Position numbers and translations under genes: made by a program. A stretch of 64,000 nt of DNA from Nymphaea colorata (lineage: Eukaryota; Streptophyta; Magnoliopsida; Nymphaeales; Nymphaeaceae), in assembly GCF_008831285.2 (NCBI RefSeq), contig NC_045143.1, positions 12,077,214 through 12,141,213 of the forward strand, read 5' to 3'. Positions 12,486 to 25,033 of the stretch are shown here, piece by piece. Under the pieces are notes generated by a model. That model saw only the letters and a list, made by a program, of their open reading frames with translations, was not told where the DNA came from and ran no database searches. The stretch's first letter is position 1, and the number at the start of each line of letters is the position of its first letter.

Positions 12486-14510
12486 ATGGTAAAGACATCA
12501 GGATGAACTGTTGTTCCTTCATGTAAGTTGTACCAAAGACGGGCTTTGGTTCCCAATGTTTATGGCCTTAATCCGGGGTGTATAATAATTTTGATGATTG
12601 CTCATGAAGGGATTCTTGGAAGCCCATTCATTTCAGGAGAAACATATATAGATGTGACCTGCTCAGATGTTTTTTCAGCTGAGGGCAATAGTGAGCTGAA
12701 AACTCTGTAGATAATTAATGATGATATTCTGATACTTCAAGGCCACACGCCATTTTTGGTTGCAGAGACATAGGCCGGCAATTTTTTTGGTTGATCTGTT
12801 TAATCTAGTTTTGCCTCTTTAACGTGTTTGGAGCTAAGTATCCTTTTATTAGCAGTGGTGGAAAAATTGCCGTTGGGCCAATGATCCGAACTTGTTCCTC
12901 TCTGGCGTCTATGTTTGTAGATGGTCCTTTTCCCCCCTTATTTGTTTATTTGAGCAGTTGACTCAGCTGCACTATTGGCTTGTGAAAAACCCTGCGGCTA
13001 CCAGGAAGCCACCTGCTTCAAGCTGACTGCTTAACCATATCCTCATTTCCATGGGCTCGTAGATGGTATATGACAAGCATACGGGATGAACTCCTGTAAA
13101 ACCCATGATATTACGCTGCTTGCCTCCCTCATTTGAGGCCTGATAAAGGTGTGGCGTTTCTTTTTGGCATGTAATATTGTTTGCACTTTTGCAGGCTGGG
13201 AGCCTTGTGGGTTCACATCCTTGGGACAACTTTGTTTAAGTCCTGCACACGAAAGTGCTTGTTATTTGATCTGTTGTCTGCCTGCATATTCTCGTGTACG
13301 AACTATTTTATGTTAGCTTTGACAAAAATGTTGAACATTGCTTCATTGTCTCTATTTTATGTTAGCTTTGACAAAATTGTTGAACATTGCTTGTCCAATT
13401 TGCCATACCAAGTATTCTAAGCACTATGATGGGGCTTCTTGATATTCATGGGATTCATTTTCTGACGATGATTAGCATGTAAGAGTCCTTCGGAGTTGAA
13501 ATGCAAAAAGAGGGCTTCTCTAATTCATTACTATTCAAGGCTTCAACATTGTTGATTTCACCTTAAGCATGGGGAACTGTAATCCTTTGATCCTCAGTAT
13601 ATAATAATGATAACTAATAAGTTTCCTATTTTAAATTTATTTCATTGGCAAATGGACTTCATGAATATAACAATGTTGCATGTTCTTTTATTGGTGCTAA
13701 AGTCTTCAAAAGCACTTCATACACATGTATTATGGTGAAACTCATGCAGCCTGCATCACTCTGTTCCCTACACAACCCTCAGCACAAAGGCTACCTTTAC
13801 AGGAGACAGATACGTGACCCACCTGTAAGCGGGCATTAAGAACAATTTTGGTGCATGCATGACAAAGGCAGCCTTCGAACAAAGGTGAATGAGGCAACAA
13901 GGCACATGTTATGGGGCCATGGATCACATCTGATCCGGTAGAGATCCAGATTTGTCTTTGGCGCCTTTTATGTTTGATCTTGGGAGATATTCCTTTTGAC
14001 ATAGCAAAAGATCTAAGGTTCAGATTTGATGTTTCATTTTACTCATTTACATTGACAAAAAGTCTGATCTAAAAATTGAGAAAAATTGGATCTCGAAACT
14101 ATGTATCTCAAAACTTGAAGATCTAAGATAAGGTTAATCAAAGGTATCCAAGGGGCCTTCTGAAAGTGGAACTAAAAGCCCTGATCCACCCACTTCCATA
14201 TCTGAATGTTGAACATGCATTTCAATCACTTTTATACACTTTACTTTGGCAATGTTTAATGACGAAGTGTGAGTTAGGATCATGATTGCCTCGTTCATTT
14301 GAGCGCATTGGGACTTTATTAGTGATTTGGGAAGTACAACTTTTTACAAAGAATACATTTACAAGGAGCCTCCTTGAGAAAAGGAATTGGGAGAAGCATA
14401 TGAGTCTCATGGCACTTACGGTCTTCTAATAAGTTCTTTACTGAAATGTTGAATCAGGTATGCCTAGGATGTATACAAGCCAATTTACTGTTTACCAAAA
14501 TGAAAAAACA
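12486..14510. other. DDR4 3' UTR and intergenic sequence
   Basis: The first several hundred bases are expected to be the DDR4 3' UTR, but no canonical polyadenylation signal stands out. A 40-bp segment at 13304 (TATTTTATGTTAGCTTTGAC) is repeated at 13353 with one change, a local tandem duplication. No frame with domain-like content is seen. The short open frames here look random. Confidence 0.6.
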
Positions 14511-14688
14511 TGTTTGGTTGCAAAAGAAAGGAAATGAGAGGAAGAGAAAGGAAATGATAACTCAATGTAAATCCAATCCCTCCAAATTTGAAGGGATTGG
14601 GAAGGAAAGGAAAAGAGTTGCTCTTTCCCTTTTTATCCAAAAAAGTTCTATAGTCATCCCTTTCCTTCCCATTCCCTCCATCCAAACA
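14511..14688. repeat. Small foldback MITE-like element
   Basis: The element begins TGTTTGGTTG and ends with the inverted relative CATCCAAACA. The left side is rich in GAAAGGAAATGAGAGG and the right side in its complement (CCCTTTCCTTCCCATTCCC). A central perfect 9-bp-arm hairpin (CCAATCCCT / AGGGATTGG) lies at 14574-14601. This explains why frames are open on both strands here. It is about 178 bp with no coding capacity. The superfamily is uncertain because no clear target duplication is visible. Confidence 0.6.
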
Positions 14689-14959
14689 GAATGTAAAGGA
14701 CATATTGTAGCATTCTGATGCCAAGCAAACCAAAACAGCGGCGTTAAGAAGTTACAAACCGATGCAGATCTGCTCGAGGAACACCTCTCTTACAGTTCAC
14801 AGCAGCGGCACAAGTTAGGCAACTAGATCATGAAACAGGTTTCCTTTAATTATCTAATATCTTCAGTTTCAAGATTCGACTAAAATTTCAAGAACCTTCC
14901 ACTCACCAACACCCGACAATAGTAGGTAACATCTCTTACATAATTCCATAGCAGTTCCA

Positions 14960-16692
14960 CTAACTTGTACACAAAACTTGGCTATTACCAATTTCTTGTA
15001 ACATATGTTGAACTTCCTTCAAAACACCCAGCCGACTGAACCATGCAACTAAAGTAGCCATTGGCTGAGGCCCCACCTTAATTCCATCATTCTCAAGCTC
15101 AGCCAGGAAGGCTAGTGCCTTATGAAGATCATTTTCTTTTTCATAAGCATTCAATAAAACAGAAATACAAACATCGTTCGGCTTAAGGCCTATTTTCTTC
15201 AAATTTTTCAAGACAAGATTAGCTTTGTCAATTTGGCCAGAAACACAGTAGGAATTGAGCAGGAGTGCACAAAGTCTAATATCAGGAACTATACCTGCAA
15301 ATTGAATAGCATCAAACACTCTTTGAGCACCACCAGAATCACCATCTCTGGAATAGGATCTTAACAGAGCTTTGTAGATTTCTTTTCCAGGAAATATCTC
15401 AAGAGATTCCATTTCTCTCAAGAGGCTCTCTCCAAGTTCAGCCTTTCCTGCTCTAATGTATGCCATGATCATGGCCCCACAAGCTCGTTTATCTAATGGC
15501 AAGTTTTGCAACCGTATCTCATCAAATGCCTCTTTGGCACGGTCAAGACACCCTGCCTTGCTGTACATGTGAATCAACACTGTTAATACAACTGAATCAC
15601 ACTGAAACCCTCTTCTTTTCATGGTATCAAACGTGACTTCAGCTTGTTTCAGAAGATTGGCCTCAGAATAAGCATCAATTAACCTGGTGTAGTCACGAAT
15701 ATTTGCTTCAAATGATTCTTCTAGAAGGGCAAACTCCGTTACCTGATTGCAGTTGCAGCAAAAATTTGGATCAACAACAACGTCTTAGATGTTTTAACAA
15801 TTCATGAAAGGATGAAAAAAAGAAACAAAAAATCAATGATCATCTTGAAGCAATTGGAGCACATTTGCCAAAAAATTCCAACACGTGATTGATCTTTCAC
15901 CTCCTGTTGAAAGAAGATGGAAAATTTCACTTTATCCAAAAGACTTGCATATATGCTCTACCTTTTGATTACATAACAAGGACGGCAAACACTGAAACGG
16001 AAACCATGAAAGTTTATGAACTTAAATGTTCATCTTTCCTAAATGTTTCTCCGCTTAAGATCTAAAATTACATGCCTCTGCTTCCTGGGTGATAGGTCTC
16101 TGATAACCTTAAACCAATCGGAACTTCGGCAGCCATTCCTGAGTCAATCTGAACTAAAGCCATTCATGAACCAATCTAAGGTTCGATAAACATGCCTGAA
16201 TCAACCTGAAATAAATTCGTTCATCAACTAAATCGACTTTGATAACCATACCTTAAACACCAAGGGATGTTGCAGCTTCTGCAGATACTTGATAGCCAAC
16301 AGCCACTCAGCTCTTTTGGGCTTCGTTACGCGAACCCACCAAACCAACAAGTCAGATGGGTCGTCTTCCTCGGAGTCCGAGAGGCAGATGATGTTTCTGA
16401 GGACGGCTCGGCAGCGGTTGGTCATTTTCTCCGGGAACTCCGAGATGGCCTTCCTCTGGGCGTCGGTAGTTGCCGTCGGCCTATCGACCCACATGAGCTT
16501 CTTGCCGGAAACAGCATCTTCACGAGCTTTTACCTCCCCCTGTTTGATGAGGGCACCCACTACTTGGGTTTCTGGGTTGTTGGTGAAGCAGAGAATCGCC
16601 TTCTTTCTAGACATTTTCGCCACCGTCTCGGTTTGACGATGATTTTGCTGCCATGGCGCGATTATGGCGGGCGACAAGTAGATAGACAACAT
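14960..16692 (-). CDS. Pentatricopeptide-repeat protein, At1g01970-like
   Basis: Two exons, 16692-16252 and 15742-14960, joined GTTTAAG|gtatgg ... caatcag|GTAACG in phase 0, give 407 aa. The second half is a run of degenerate 35-residue PPR motifs, for example SVVLTVLIHMYSKAGCLDRA, then ACGAMIMAYIRAGKAELGES, ALLRSYSRDGDSGGAQRVFD, and CALLLNSYCVSGQIDKANLV. The junction segment EFALLEESFEANIRDYTRLI and the total length match my memory of Arabidopsis At1g01970. PPR proteins usually bind organelle RNA; no target can be inferred here. The start is uncertain: ATG 16692 (MLSIYLSP) leaves a basic leader that could be a weak organelle signal, while ATG 16614 (MSRKKAILCF) is the next choice. The frame stays open further upstream, but only to a GTG. 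The intron is 509 bp. Confidence 0.85.
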
Positions 16693-18040
16693 TAGGAATT
16701 GCCGATGCCGACCATGAGAGGCCCGATAAACGGCGTTACAGATTCTCTCACTCTTCCCTTCTTCCCTCTGTGGGAGCCTCGCTGTCCTGCCAGATTGGGA
16801 GATATAAGTATAACATCTTTCGGGCGCGGGATTCAGTAAGGCGCCGGATAGTGGCTTCAAAAGACCTTTCAGACGGTTGTTCGCAAACCCGGACACGATC
16901 CACTGTACATAATTCAGACTGGATTACTGTAATTATTTACAGAGTTTCCTTGCTCATCACATGATTACAAATCCCATGACTATGAAAACTTGATGCTGCC
17001 GTTTTGTCTACTCTTGAATGAAAAATAGCATTTATAAAAAAAATGTCCACAAATTTGGACACTCTAAAAAACAAAATAATGTTGCCTCGTGCTTTAATAA
17101 AGCCTTGGGGGAGAACAATGTCATTGGAATAAGTTTTTCTTTTCTGAGAAATTTTCATATAAAATGTTTGGTGAGTCGGAGAGAATAGAAAAAGTGCACA
17201 TTTTCATATTATTAAAACGCGACTAAGCTTTTTCTGTTGTTAACTAAAATGATTCAGGAGTTTATTTAACTCAAGTCAATTATTTCATTAGTCCACGGCT
17301 ATCATTTTGTCCTCTAAAAGACATGAGAAATATGGTCAATTTTGTGAGTACACGTAGGTTTCCTCTTTCGCAAGTTTCTAAAAAGATTAACCTAATTACT
17401 GTAAATATCAATATAAAAAATTAACCGATATGAATATTTTTTAAAAAAGTTAATATCATTGAGTATAGTGCGCTAATTAAAAGGATTAAGGCAACCTGAT
17501 AAATATTCAATATTATTTATTTTGTTAGTATTTTAGTTATTTTATATCATTACCCAACTTAATTACGATGAACTTCACTTAGGGTTAAGTAATGGGTGCT
17601 ACTTTCTAACTGAAGGTGCATAATTCAGATGCATTTTCGGATGCAAGAGTGTTGGGAGATTTATCCCTTGTTATTGCAAAGAATCAAAAACTTCAAAAGA
17701 AACACTGTGCTCAAGCGGACCACCAAAAGGCAACAGCAATTAGGCCAATTGGGTTTCTAGGGATTTTTTGGGAGCAGTAACAATGTGTAACTGTTTCATG
17801 CATTTGCCTTAAAAAATGAAAACACTTTTGAAAGTGTCTAATGAATCTTACCGATTTTTCTGTTACATGCATGAGACAATAACGTTACGACAATTTTACT
17901 ATTCCCAAACGGCCCAAGGATCCCTTATAGCGTAATATTACTGTTCCCAAATGGCCCAAGGATCCCTTAACGCTATAAGAACTTACATTATTTGCGGAGA
18001 AGCATAGGCTCATGGCTTCTACTGAACGGTTGCAACTAAA
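16693..18040. other. Intergenic: PPR-gene promoter side and AT-rich DNA
   Basis: The first 250 bp are the upstream region of the PPR gene and are more GC-rich than what follows. A 32-bp direct repeat occurs at 17896-17927 and 17938-17969 (TTACTATTCCCAAACGGCCC, two changes in the second copy). It is bounded by short inverted TAGCGTA / AACGCTA pieces. No coding sequence was recognised. Confidence 0.55.
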
Positions 18041-19850
18041 CTATATTGACTTTGTTTCCACATTCCAGCAGACTTCCTCTTCCTCTCCCATTTTTCTGCA
18101 GAAATACCCATTTCTTCAATCTTTTCCTCCATTTGTAAGGGCCTCCCACTAGGTAATTATTTTACTAACCACTTCCCCCATAAAATCTTCTTCATCCCAT
18201 TCCAGGGATATCTCTGCAACTCTTACTGCATGGTAAATATCACGTTCATTGTTATCTCTCACAATGACCGCAACCCTTTGAATCTCATCCGTAATGATGA
18301 TTGCACCACCAGATCATAAATCCCAAAGGACGACCAGGCCTCGCGTATTCACGTCCACAAAGCCAGCTCTTTTTGAGCTTTTCTGGTTCAGAAAACATTG
18401 CAGCTAATCTTCATCACATCATCCCATATGCTCCCTTCAATATCCCATATGATTCTAACTCTAAGATCATGCAAGATCGCATTTCTCAGCAAATGTTCCA
18501 TATGGTCATTGGGAAAGCTGCACGCCAACATCTTCTTGCCCATACACATTTAAACCTCTTACCCTTAACTGAATTAAATCGAGTCCAAGCCAAACCGAAT
18601 TGATTGGTAAGCCATTTCCATGTTTGAGAGGCAAAATTGCAGTTCACTATTAAATGATGAACAGATTCTTCCTTCTCATTACACAACAAACATTTATTTG
18701 CCAGGCTGACACCGAAAGATTCTCATCTGTGAAACATCATCAATTTACCCTCCTAGCATCACTCTTCCATATTCTAGCTTAATTTCCAGATGTCATTCAC
18801 TCTTCTCAGCCTGATTTTTTCATATATATCTTCTCGCCTTAGAATCTTTGCTTCCACTAGACCCCACATTAATTTATCTTCTTTATTACTTAAAGACACT
18901 GTTCCTGCCGCATGAGATAACCATCAAGATCTACCAAAACTTCTTCATTCAAATCTCCTGCTCTTCGAGGATGCCCTCAGCGTAGAGGAACATGTACTAG
19001 GGTGTATGTGTGACTCGTTCAGATCATGAACTGTGACCTAAACTAAACCATTTTTCCAGTATCAATGACCAGTGCCAATGAAAATAGAGAGTAGGCCTAA
19101 GTGAAGGCTGAAACCCCCCCCTCCCCCCCCTCCTCTTTCCCCTCATCCCCTCAAGGTCTATGGCTGCTTTATGGTGCATCGGGGTGGTGCCCTTCCTTTT
19201 GCAGCTATTTTGAGAGTATTTACAGCTTGTTGAACAGCCATTTTTTTTAAACTGCTTCCTTGCAATTTGCAAAGAGTAATTAGAGTCTGTTAAAAAAGCC
19301 AATATCACCCAACCCCAGCTATCAATCAAAATTCAAATACTATTTCCATTCCCCAGTTTTCAAGATATCTAATGAGCAACCACTTCCCTAGCCCAACTGA
19401 TACTTCAGTAGAAACAAAACATGGTAGATGAAGTTTTGCAGGCCCATAGGCTTCAATTTCTCAAATATTTGCTTTCACCAGTTCGGACCAGTTCTTGTCA
19501 CTAGCATCAGCATAAAGATCAGATGGACTTTACTTAGGAGGAACAATGACTTCAAGCCCACTCTCCCTTCTCAACTGGACCACACTATATTGACCAGCCA
19601 AATAAATGACATCTTCTTCAATTTTCAGGATCGCCCACAAAAGCCTGCAGAATTCCCTTCCATTGAATGCTACCATGCACTTGGGGAACTTGAGAATCAT
19701 AGACCATTAGCTTACGAACTGGTGTATTATATGCTTTACCAAACAAACTTTTCTCATAAACAATAATTGCCTCCCCTTCCATGCAGCCAATTTCTTAGAA
19801 ACTTGTTAGGGCTTCACAGTGCTAACCTTTAAGTCTGTATGCAAATAGCG
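18040..19850 (-). mobile_element. Decayed LINE (non-LTR retrotransposon) fragment
   Basis: Read on the minus strand, 18690-18600 gives a typical reverse-transcriptase-associated zinc-binding domain: CLLCNEKEESVHHLIVNC, then NFASQTWKWL, and further on the PMTIWNIC segment of plant LINE ORF2 C-termini. Higher coordinates (about 19350-19240) give the upstream LINE block GNGNSI-x-ILIDSWGW followed by NYSLQIARK, as in the region between reverse transcriptase and zinc-binding domains. Stops and frameshifts are frequent, the polymerase core is missing, and the 5' part is absent. The outer borders are approximate, as no poly-A tail or target duplication is clear. Confidence 0.65.
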
Positions 19851-20505
19851 GCAGAACTAAATATGTAGTGTAATTAGATTTTCATTGTGATTCAATCAAA
19901 GGGTCAATGCGGGCTCAAAGATGTAAAACATCACTTGGGAAATGTTTCAAACATATATGCACTCCCCCTTTTTTTAATAATTTCCCATCTCATGGAAAAC
20001 CCTTTTCCCTCTGCTTATAGCAGTATTTTAGTTTGGAGAAAGTTTTATCCTTTGTATTTCTTGATCACGCCAGAGCTTAAGTTTCAAACTGGCTTGTATA
20101 CTAGAAAATTCTTTCTCACATTTGCATAAGGAATTATTATTGTGGTGAATATTATGGTACTTTGTTAAACAAAAACCTAAGCCTGATCATCAAAGAACGG
20201 GACTACTCACGATTATTCTCAGTAAGCCTTGCATATTAGTCTGCTCTTTCTTTCTTTCTTTTAAGATCACGCTATAGATCTTGTCTTTTACTATTATAAG
20301 TTGTGGGAAAAAAAATTCTCTTTTCTCTCCCAGCTACTTCACTTCTTTTTCCATTCACCACATAATTTTTTGCTGTGCAGTTTTGAGGTTCCTTTCAAGT
20401 GTAAGAAAGGCATGGAGGCCCTATGGTTTGAGAGAGATTCTTTCTACAGAAATGTCAGGGAATGGTTTACATTGGATCTTTCTGTATACTTAAGATAGAT
20501 GATTA
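19851..20505. other. Intergenic, no feature recognised
   Basis: AT-rich sequence between the LINE remnant and the pararetrovirus remnant. It contains a short TTTC run near 20250. Open frames are short and show no domain-like content. The left border of the viral remnant could extend a little into this stretch. Confidence 0.4.
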
Positions 20506-20879
20506 GGTATTAGAAGTAGAAGTATTAACGGATACAAGATGTAGTATTTTAGTATTGGATAAAGCACTTGGACCTCCAAAGTATCATAGGCAGCTAGATC
20601 CCACCTACTAAGTGCTAGCAAAAAAAAAAAAAAGGACGGGTCACTATAGAAGCATACTGAATAAATATGTAAGTATAAGATAACCTTTAAAACTTCAGAA
20701 TTAGAACATAATAGCTATCAACCGGGACCTAAAATATTCATTCACTTATGAAGCTACATGGTAGTACTAAATGTATTATAGGGTTAAACTTTATATTAGA
20801 AAACACCTCTGGATGTGTAATTACTAGGTCTAGCCTTTATTTCATCCATACTAACCAAGTACCTTGGTCATGAGACTTC

Positions 20880-22545
20880 GATAACCATAGGAAGATTTCC
20901 CATGCACTATTGAACCATCTCCAGCCTATGCTGAAAAGAAAATAGGAGACCACATATATAAAGGCGATCTAGATCCAAAGCAAATCTAAAAAAATGTTAG
21001 CGAATTTTGCAAAGCCATAGCAAAAGAGTGTAAACATAGTAGGAATACGACGGAAGGTTGTCAATATGAGATCCTCGCTGCTTGCAAAGAAAAAAGAAGA
21101 TTTAGAGTTAGTTTAGAAAATAGTTTGATAAGGGTACAAAAAAATATACAGTAAACTAGAAACTGATTGCACAAAACTAGATGATTTAATTCAGATACTA
21201 GAAAAGGAAGAAATTATAAGAGAGATTCCTATGAAACACTAAGATCAAAATAAAGTGTAGTGTGAATTAGAGATAAAAGGATCCAGGGTTTACTATTTCT
21301 AATAAAAAGACAAGAGCAACACAAATGATAACATCAAAGATTTCGAAATGCATGTTAACGATATTTTAAAATTAAAAGTCATAAGAAAAGCCATAAGTCC
21401 TCATAGGAGTCCAACTTTATAGTAAATAAACATAGTGAATAAGTTAGAGGTAAGTCACAAATGGTAATAGATTATAGAAGACTTATCTATAATACTATAG
21501 ATGACTCATATGATATCTCTGACAAGACTAAATTAATTAACAATGTATGACATAGTAAAGTATTTAGTAAGTTTGATTGTAATTCTGGATTCTGGCAAAT
21601 AAGAATGCATGAAGATAGTATACAATGGACTGTTTCTACTTGCTCCATAGAAAGTTTTGAGTGACTAGTTATGCCTTTTGGTTTGACAAATACTCCATAG
21701 GATTTGAAAAATATAAAGAATTTGTTTGTGTCTACATAGATGATATATTGGTACATAATAACACAAAATTAAAACATATAAGTCATTTAAAAATAATTTT
21801 AGGCTAATTATATGAAACATAATAATCATTAGTAGCCAAAGATACAATTCTTTCATAAAAATATAGAATATCTAGGTGTAGCACTTAGTGATGGTAAGAT
21901 AAAATTACAATATATAGAATTTGAAATCCATGACATTGCATGCTTATAGCAATTTTTAGGACTGTAAATATACTAGACCATTTATTAAAGACTTAGGAAA
22001 AATGTTAAGACCTTTATACAATAAACTAGGCCAAATAAGAGTAAAAAATATTAACATAGAAGATATGAAGCAAATAGAAAAAATTAAGGAAGCTATAAGC
22101 ATCTACCTAAAATGTATTTCCCCTTAGATTCAGATTACTTAATAGTAGAAATAGATGGACATTTCGATGGATGGGAAGCTATTTTAAAAAAGAAAACCTA
22201 ATAAATGCACATAAAAAACAAGAGAAGCTATTTACGAGCATAGTAGTCGCAAGTATAAAGTAAAAGCCTCACTAGTAGTATAGATCAAGAAATCCTAGCA
22301 GTCATATATGGATTAAATAGTTTTCAATTATTTATACATAATAGAAAAAAAATTTTGGTAAGGACAAATTGTGATGCTATATTAAAGTTCTATAAAAATA
22401 AAACTCTAAAAGAATTAGTCAGAGACATTGGATGGTTTTTAAAGACATCCTAATAAATCAGGATTAAAGAGTAAAATTTGAGCACATCAAGGGAGAAGAT
22501 AACCGTTTAGCTAATATATTAAGTAGGTTTTTAAAAGATGACTAG
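20880..22545 (+). pseudogene. Pararetroviral reverse transcriptase and RNase H, broken
   Basis: Readable islands include MVIDYRRL at 21461, KFDCNSGFWQIRMHEDS at about 21571, MPFGLTN at 21671, and the catalytic YIDD box at 21733-21744. The YIDD box is out of frame with MPFG, so a frameshift lies between them. RNase H islands are VEIDGHFDGW at about 22146, SIDQEILAVIYGLNSF at about 22279, and a KGEDNR-like end near 22495. TAG and TAA codons interrupt nearly every island. The islands follow the order seen in caulimovirid polymerases, which supports the family call. This is a dead copy. Confidence 0.8.
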
Positions 22546-23129
22546 GGACATATTCATGTATGAATAATAAATTAGAAGGTTAAATGAAATACTAAGATTT
22601 TTAGAACAGTCTAGAGGACTACTATAAGATATAGATCTTCTTATTTCCGTAAAAATAAGACAAGTTAGTGATAATTTAGTGGATATTGTATTGAGGATGC
22701 AGTAAATGGTTACCACTATGAGAGAGCTCAGAGCTCAAGCTCCATCAGTTGATTAATCAACTGATGAAAGCTAAGATAAGTAGAAATGTGGCCCTATTAT
22801 TGTGGGAGCAACAATATAAAAACTTGTCATTAGAGAAAGAAAAGTATCATATATGATAGCTTTATGTTTACTCGTAAGTAGCAATTAACCATGGTAGTCA
22901 AAGTAGAATGTATTGTTTTTCCTAACATACTTTACTTTGCATGAACCATAGCCTCTTCAAGCCAAACATAGTTGATAGACCCAGACCTAGGATTATGCAT
23001 ATTCCTCCCCACTCAAACCTCATCTTCCATACATCTCTTGGCCTCATCCTAGATTTTGAAGATCACATTTTATTAGATAACCTATGACAACACACGAGAA
23101 GTCTCACTTTTGCCAAAATCCTTTCACTT

Positions 23130-23696
23130 ATGACAACCTATTTAAACATTAAGAATAGACATATCCAATGTAAACCATTCCCAAACATATCTATAGAACC
23201 AGTTTCTCTCAAATCACATAGCCTCAATGCCTATCTTACCCTTGAAAGGAACCTCAAAGCAGAAATTATTTGGAGAAAAACGGAACAGATAGAGATGAAA
23301 GAAAAAAAAGACAGATTAAAAGAAGAAGTTAAAGTTTTAAGGGAATATGTAGAAGAAGAAGTGGAAAAACTGCTAGAAAAGAGTTTCACTTTCCCCCATA
23401 ACTCACAAATAGTGAAAGACAAGATCTACAACATGGTCTTAAAAGATAAAAGGAGAGAGCATATCAACATGCAAGACCTACTTAGAACAATAGTGAGTAG
23501 TTTAGTTCTTAGACGACCAAGCTTAGGTTTTTGTTTAACAAAATGCCATAATGTTCACCACAACATCAAGTCCTTCTGTGAATGTGAGAAAGGATTTTCT
23601 ATCGTCCAAGCTAGTTTGAACCTCAAGCTTTGGCGAGATCAAGAAATACAAGGGATAAAATTTTCTCCAAAGCAGTTATTAGTTCATAGCTTTTGA
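23130..23696 (+). CDS. Second ORF of the pararetrovirus remnant, 188 aa
   Basis: An uninterrupted frame downstream of the RNase H remnant, beginning MTTYLNIKNRH if its first ATG is the start. Residues about 50-85 are a strongly charged probable coiled coil (KTEQIEMKEKKDRLKEEVKV). A cysteine/histidine-containing stretch (CLTKCHNVHHNIKSFCEC) follows near residue 137. I recognise no enzyme domain. Its place after the polymerase fits the ORF2 of two-ORF endogenous pararetroviruses, whose function is unknown to me. Further degenerate coding-like sequence continues to about 24300 with stops. It may simply have escaped stop codons by chance, so expression is doubtful. Confidence 0.4.
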   Translation: MTTYLNIKNRHIQCKPFPNISIEPVSLKSHSLNAYLTLERNLKAEIIWRKTEQIEMKEKKDRLKEEVKVLREYVEEEVEKLLEKSFTFPHNSQIVKDKIYNMVLKDKRREHINMQDLLRTIVSSLVLRRPSLGFCLTKCHNVHHNIKSFCECEKGFSIVQASLNLKLWRDQEIQGIKFSPKQLLVHSF

Positions 23697-24952
23697 GGAG
23701 GATTAGAGTTATAAAATAAGAACATACAAAGGAGCTAGAATTCAATTGTCAATTGGCTCGTAAGAAATCTGTTCAGAGTTAACTGGGTAGAATCATATGT
23801 ATTTGTTAATATTGACATCAAAGCTGTTCATTCGTCCTACGAATATCCCTATGAAGCTAGATAGAAACTTTTAATCAAGATTTTTAATGGAGTATTTCCT
23901 ATATAGACTACAATACCAATAGACCACCTTGAAGGAGCCTTTACCAATACAAATACCTACACAGAGCTCAAACAGTGGAGATCTTATACCATAGCCAAAG
24001 AGCCAAATGCCAGTTGGAACATAACACATCCTCTTGTCACAAAGATTCATTATACTAGAATCCATATTTCCAGCCATAGGTTTTCTGCAAATTTTTGTAT
24101 CCCCTACCAAATCAATATTTAGATTAATCTAGGAATATGTGAACACTTTTATTAGATACCAGCACAGTAGAAAGCCATACAATCAGGTGATACTCAACGC
24201 ATCAAAACAATTCTTAAAGTATAAGATTGTGAAGATGATGTGGATGATGACTATGCATATGAAGAAGAAGACACGACCAACATAAACAATGCCATGGACA
24301 ACTAGAAAAGTAAGGACGAAACTGTTGAGTCCTTAAACCTGTAGCCTAACGTTTGTCAAGATTGGTAAGACTTGACCTTGTAAGTTTTGGTTAAAATTTT
24401 CATGGGTACAGTACTTTCCATGTAACATTCAAGTATCATGTGTTTGAGGAGGTGTGTGACAAACTTCTATTTGGTAAAATCCACCAAGTCAAATATGGAT
24501 GCGCGTTTTAGCTCATCGCATCAAAATCTACCTTGAAAAAACTCTCTAAGTAAAATATGAATTTTACAATTGTAAATTTTTTGGTACAAAAATTTACCCT
24601 ACAAATACCCCATATGATAAACTTTGGGTTACCTCTGAGGCAAGTTACCTGAAGAGTCTACACGTGTCAAAAGCTAGGCAGTAAAATGTCGAACGGTTTC
24701 AACTTTTGAAAAAACAAAAGATATTGTTACTGTAGCAATCACTGTGGCTATCATTGTTGTAGTGTGGCATACATTATTAAGTATTGTATCAATTTTGACT
24801 TTGGGTTCAATAGAACACGTTCTTTCTTCTTTGTAATAATGTAACCGTTTTCTGTTAGAGGAAATCTATTTCTTTTGTCTTTTACGCTTTTACTTCGTCG
24901 AAAAGGATTACTATTCCTTTTTCAAATGGAAGTTTGTTTAAAATCCAATGCC

Positions 24953-24960
24953 TATAAAAG
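24953..24960 (+). promoter_or_regulatory. TATA box of the pararetrovirus remnant
   Basis: TATAAAAG follows a CCAATGCC context and sits 60 bp before the primer-site-like motif. The preceding 250 bp are noncoding. This fits the intergenic promoter that drives the genome-length transcript in Caulimoviridae. Whether it is still active cannot be seen. Confidence 0.5.
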
Positions 24961-25020
24961 GCCACCGCCACCCTTCGCGTTTGTAGAAATCATCAATCTC
25001 TTCCCCCCTTTAGTTAAGAG

Positions 25021-25033
25021 TGGTTTCAGAGCC
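25021..25033 (+). other. Primer-binding-site-like motif (tRNA-Met type)
   Basis: TGGTTTCAGAGCC differs at one base from the TGGTATCAGAGCC complement of initiator tRNA-Met used by plant pararetroviruses and copia elements. Its place shortly after a TATA box at the end of the viral remnant makes chance less likely. A one-mismatch 13-mer alone is weak evidence. Confidence 0.5.

Noticed and set aside
14446-14733. Overlapping frames on both strands
   Set aside because: Both are explained by the foldback MITE at 14511-14688.
16267-16896. Plus-strand frames opposite PPR exon 1, and extension of the minus frame upstream to 16896
   Set aside because: The plus frames are antisense shadows. The upstream minus extension begins at GTG, and the sequence there looks like leader rather than protein.
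18301-18603. A 100-codon plus-strand frame
   Set aside because: Antisense to the zinc-binding domain of the LINE, which reads sensibly only on the minus strand.
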